From Acidobacteriota bacterium (GTDB taxonomy: Bacteria; Acidobacteriota; Terriglobia; Bryobacterales; JACQDG01), in the NCBI GenBank assembly GCA_016201195.1, contig JACQDI010000170.1, forward strand, positions 1 to 15,301: a stretch of DNA of 15,301 nucleotides, given 5' to 3'. Of the stretch, positions 13,695 to 15,301 are shown piece by piece. The notes beneath the pieces are model-generated. The model was given only the letters and a program-made list of their open reading frames with translations, was not told the origin of the DNA and did not search any database. The translations under genes were made by a program, and so were the position numbers. The stretch's first letter is position 1; each line of letters begins with the position of its first letter.

Positions 13695-15301
13695 ATGCCA
13701 CAGGAAAAGTATGACGTGATCGTGGTGGGCGGCGGCGCCGGAGGCGGGACGGCGGCCTACGTCCTGACCGGGCTGGGGCTGAAGGTGCTCCTGCTCGACG
13801 GCGGCCCCAAGCTCGAACCGGGCCGCGACTTCCGCACTCACAAGATGCCGTACGACATGCCGTTTCGCGGCTTCGGGCGGCCCGGCGATTTCGACGGGTT
13901 GTGGAAGATCAACGAATATACCGATCAGCTCTATACCCACCCGCGCCGGGAGCCTTACGCAACCTACCCGGATCATCCTTTCCACTGGACCCGGGTGCGA
14001 ATGGTCGGCGGCCGGACGCTGGTGTGGGGGCGCGCCTCCATCCGCCACGGCCCGCTCGATTTCAAGACCAAGTCCCGCCAGGGCTTCGGCGAGGACTGGC
14101 CGATCGACTACGAGGACCTCGCTCCCTACTACGACAAGGTAGAGCGGCTGATCGGCGTCAACGGCTCGATCGAAAACGTCTTCAACGCGCCCGACGGGAT
14201 CCACCTGCCGCCGCTCAAGCCCCGCTGCGGGGAGCTGCTAATCCGCAAGGGGGCGGCCAAGCTCGGTATCCGGGTGGCGACCACCAAGACTGCGGTCCTC
14301 ACCGCGCCCCACGGCGGGCGGCCCGCCTGCCACTATTGCGGCGAGTGCGGGCGCGGCTGCGACGTGGCGGCGCGCTTCAGCTCACTGGAGGTGCTGATCC
14401 CCCTGCTGCTGAAGCGCAAGAACTTTACGCTCCAGACCCACGCTGCGGTCTACCAGGTGCTCCCCGACCAGAACGGCCGGGCGCGCGGCGTTTCCTACAT
14501 CGACACGCGCACCAAGAAGGACTACGAGGTGGAGGGCCGCGCGGTGGTGCTGGCGGCCTCCACCGTCGAATCCTGCCGCATCCTGCTCAACTCCCGGTCG
14601 CGCTTTCATCCCAACGGCTTCGCCAACTCGAGCGGCCTGGTCGGCCACTACGTGATGGACAGCGTCAAGGCCGGGCCGGTCACGGCGTTCCTGCCCCGGC
14701 TCCGCGGCCGGCCGGTCGTGAACGAGGACGGCGCGGGTGGGTCCCACGTCTACATCCCGCGCTTCAATTACAAGCGCAAGAACAACTACGCGGGCGGGTA
14801 CGTGATCCTGCCGGGCGCCGCGTTCGGCAAGAGCCCCACCGGCGCGGGCACGGTGAAAGGCTACGGAGCGTCGTTCAAGCGCGGGGTGCGCGACCTGTAT
14901 GGCACGGCGGTGTCGCTCCGCGCCTACGGCGAGCGCCTCCCGGATTACGACAACTATTTCGAGATCGACCCCAGCGGCGCCAAAGATTCGCTCGGCATCC
15001 CGCAGGTGAAGTTTCACTGCCAGGAGCGGGACAATGACCGGAAGATGATGCAGGACATGTTCGACTGGAAGGAGCAGATCCTGCGGGCGTGCGGCGCAGA
15101 GGGCATCCGCTACGAGCGGTATCTCGAGCCGATGGGGGACGCCACCCACGAGTGTGGCGCCGCCCGCATGGGCAACGACCCGAAAACCAGTGTGCTGAAC
15201 CGGTTCAACCAGGCGCACGAGGTGAAGAACCTGTTTGTCACCGACGCCAGTTGCTTCGTCTCCCTGCCCGCCACCCACGGCATCACCACCTGGATCATGG
15301 C
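13695..15301 (+). CDS. GMC-family FAD oxidoreductase with Fe-S-like Cys motif (partial, runs off window)
   Basis: Glucose-methanol-choline family flavoenzyme; 535 residues are visible, and the C-terminal few dozen lie beyond the edge. The FAD motif is G-G-G-A-G-G at 12-17; the second flavin block is G-G-R-T-L-V-W-G-R at 106-114. Catalytic-pair histidines are H485 (T-H-E-C-G) and H528 (A-T-H-G-I-T-T), equivalent to H516 and H559 of glucose oxidase. C212, C215, C218 and C222 form a compact Cys cluster. C212, C218 and C222 have the spacing of the [3Fe-4S] ligands in bacterial FAD-glucose dehydrogenase, so the enzyme may pass electrons to a cytochrome rather than O2. It probably oxidises a sugar or sugar acid; the substrate is unknown. 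No signal peptide is seen; export with a Tat-bearing small subunit is known in the family, but none is visible here. ATG 13695 lies 18 bp after the PIN remnant stop, with only a weak ribosome-binding site. Confidence 0.92.
   Translation, partial: MPQEKYDVIVVGGGAGGGTAAYVLTGLGLKVLLLDGGPKLEPGRDFRTHKMPYDMPFRGFGRPGDFDGLWKINEYTDQLYTHPRREPYATYPDHPFHWTRVRMVGGRTLVWGRASIRHGPLDFKTKSRQGFGEDWPIDYEDLAPYYDKVERLIGVNGSIENVFNAPDGIHLPPLKPRCGELLIRKGAAKLGIRVATTKTAVLTAPHGGRPACHYCGECGRGCDVAARFSSLEVLIPLLLKRKNFTLQTHAAVYQVLPDQNGRARGVSYIDTRTKKDYEVEGRAVVLAASTVESCRILLNSRSRFHPNGFANSSGLVGHYVMDSVKAGPVTAFLPRLRGRPVVNEDGAGGSHVYIPRFNYKRKNNYAGGYVILPGAAFGKSPTGAGTVKGYGASFKRGVRDLYGTAVSLRAYGERLPDYDNYFEIDPSGAKDSLGIPQVKFHCQERDNDRKMMQDMFDWKEQILRACGAEGIRYERYLEPMGDATHECGAARMGNDPKTSVLNRFNQAHEVKNLFVTDASCFVSLPATHGITTWIM

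Overview
The window is GC-rich bacterial DNA, almost fully coding. It is dominated by one long co-directional gene cluster (about 265-11893, + strand) for a respiratory electron-transfer chain. Protein style, the GCCGACAC..GTGTCGGC hairpin family, the GMC oxidoreductase type and the PIN-toxin remnant all look like Acidobacteriota (Bryobacter/Solibacter-like). That assignment is an impression from reading, not a search result.

Layout. At 1-111 is the C-terminal tail of an archaemetzincin-like metallopeptidase. At 112-264 is a short leader with two TTGAT/TCAA dyads. The cluster follows: (1) a GltD-like FAD/NAD(P) oxidoreductase with an N-terminal Cys domain and a C-terminal 2[4Fe-4S] ferredoxin domain; (2) a Tat-exported Rieske protein; (3) a long cytochrome b with b6-type histidine spacing and a subunit-IV-like second half; (4) a membrane-anchored cytochrome c with six CXXCH sites; (5) a Tat-exported NarG-like molybdoenzyme of the type II DMSO-reductase family; (6) its NarH-like four-cluster Fe-S subunit; (7) an EbdC-like periplasmic heme-b subunit; (8) a TorD/NarJ-type chaperone; (9) an Rrf2/IscR-type Fe-S regulator; (10) a radical SAM protein. 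Most junctions are overlaps of 4-31 bp or gaps of 1-2 bp. The main exception is a 123-bp gap before the cytochrome b gene, which holds three consecutive hairpins.

How they may work together (inference). The Rieske/cytochrome b pair with the hexaheme cytochrome c forms a bc-type quinol module. It could pass electrons in the periplasm to the gamma heme b, then the beta Fe-S chain, then the alpha Mo centre, where an oxyanion such as nitrate is reduced. The flow could also run in reverse, with the Mo enzyme acting as a dehydrogenase. There is no NarI-type membrane subunit, so the bc-type module would take its place, as in the haloarchaeal nar clusters that carry Rieske and cytochrome b genes. The flavoprotein, whose 3' end overlaps the Rieske gene, suggests an added NAD(P)H or ferredoxin link on the cytoplasmic side.

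Beyond the cluster, citrate synthase (gltA) is convergent on the minus strand (13290-11980). It is followed by a truncated, frameshifted VapC/PIN toxin remnant (about 13343-13676). A GMC oxidoreductase then runs off the right edge (13695 onward); its Cys motif aligns with the [3Fe-4S] ligands of bacterial FAD-glucose dehydrogenase. A degenerate GGAGACGC-type tandem repeat occurs twice, once inside the flavoprotein coding sequence (1941-1978) and once, inverted, between the radical SAM gene and gltA (about 11930-11975).
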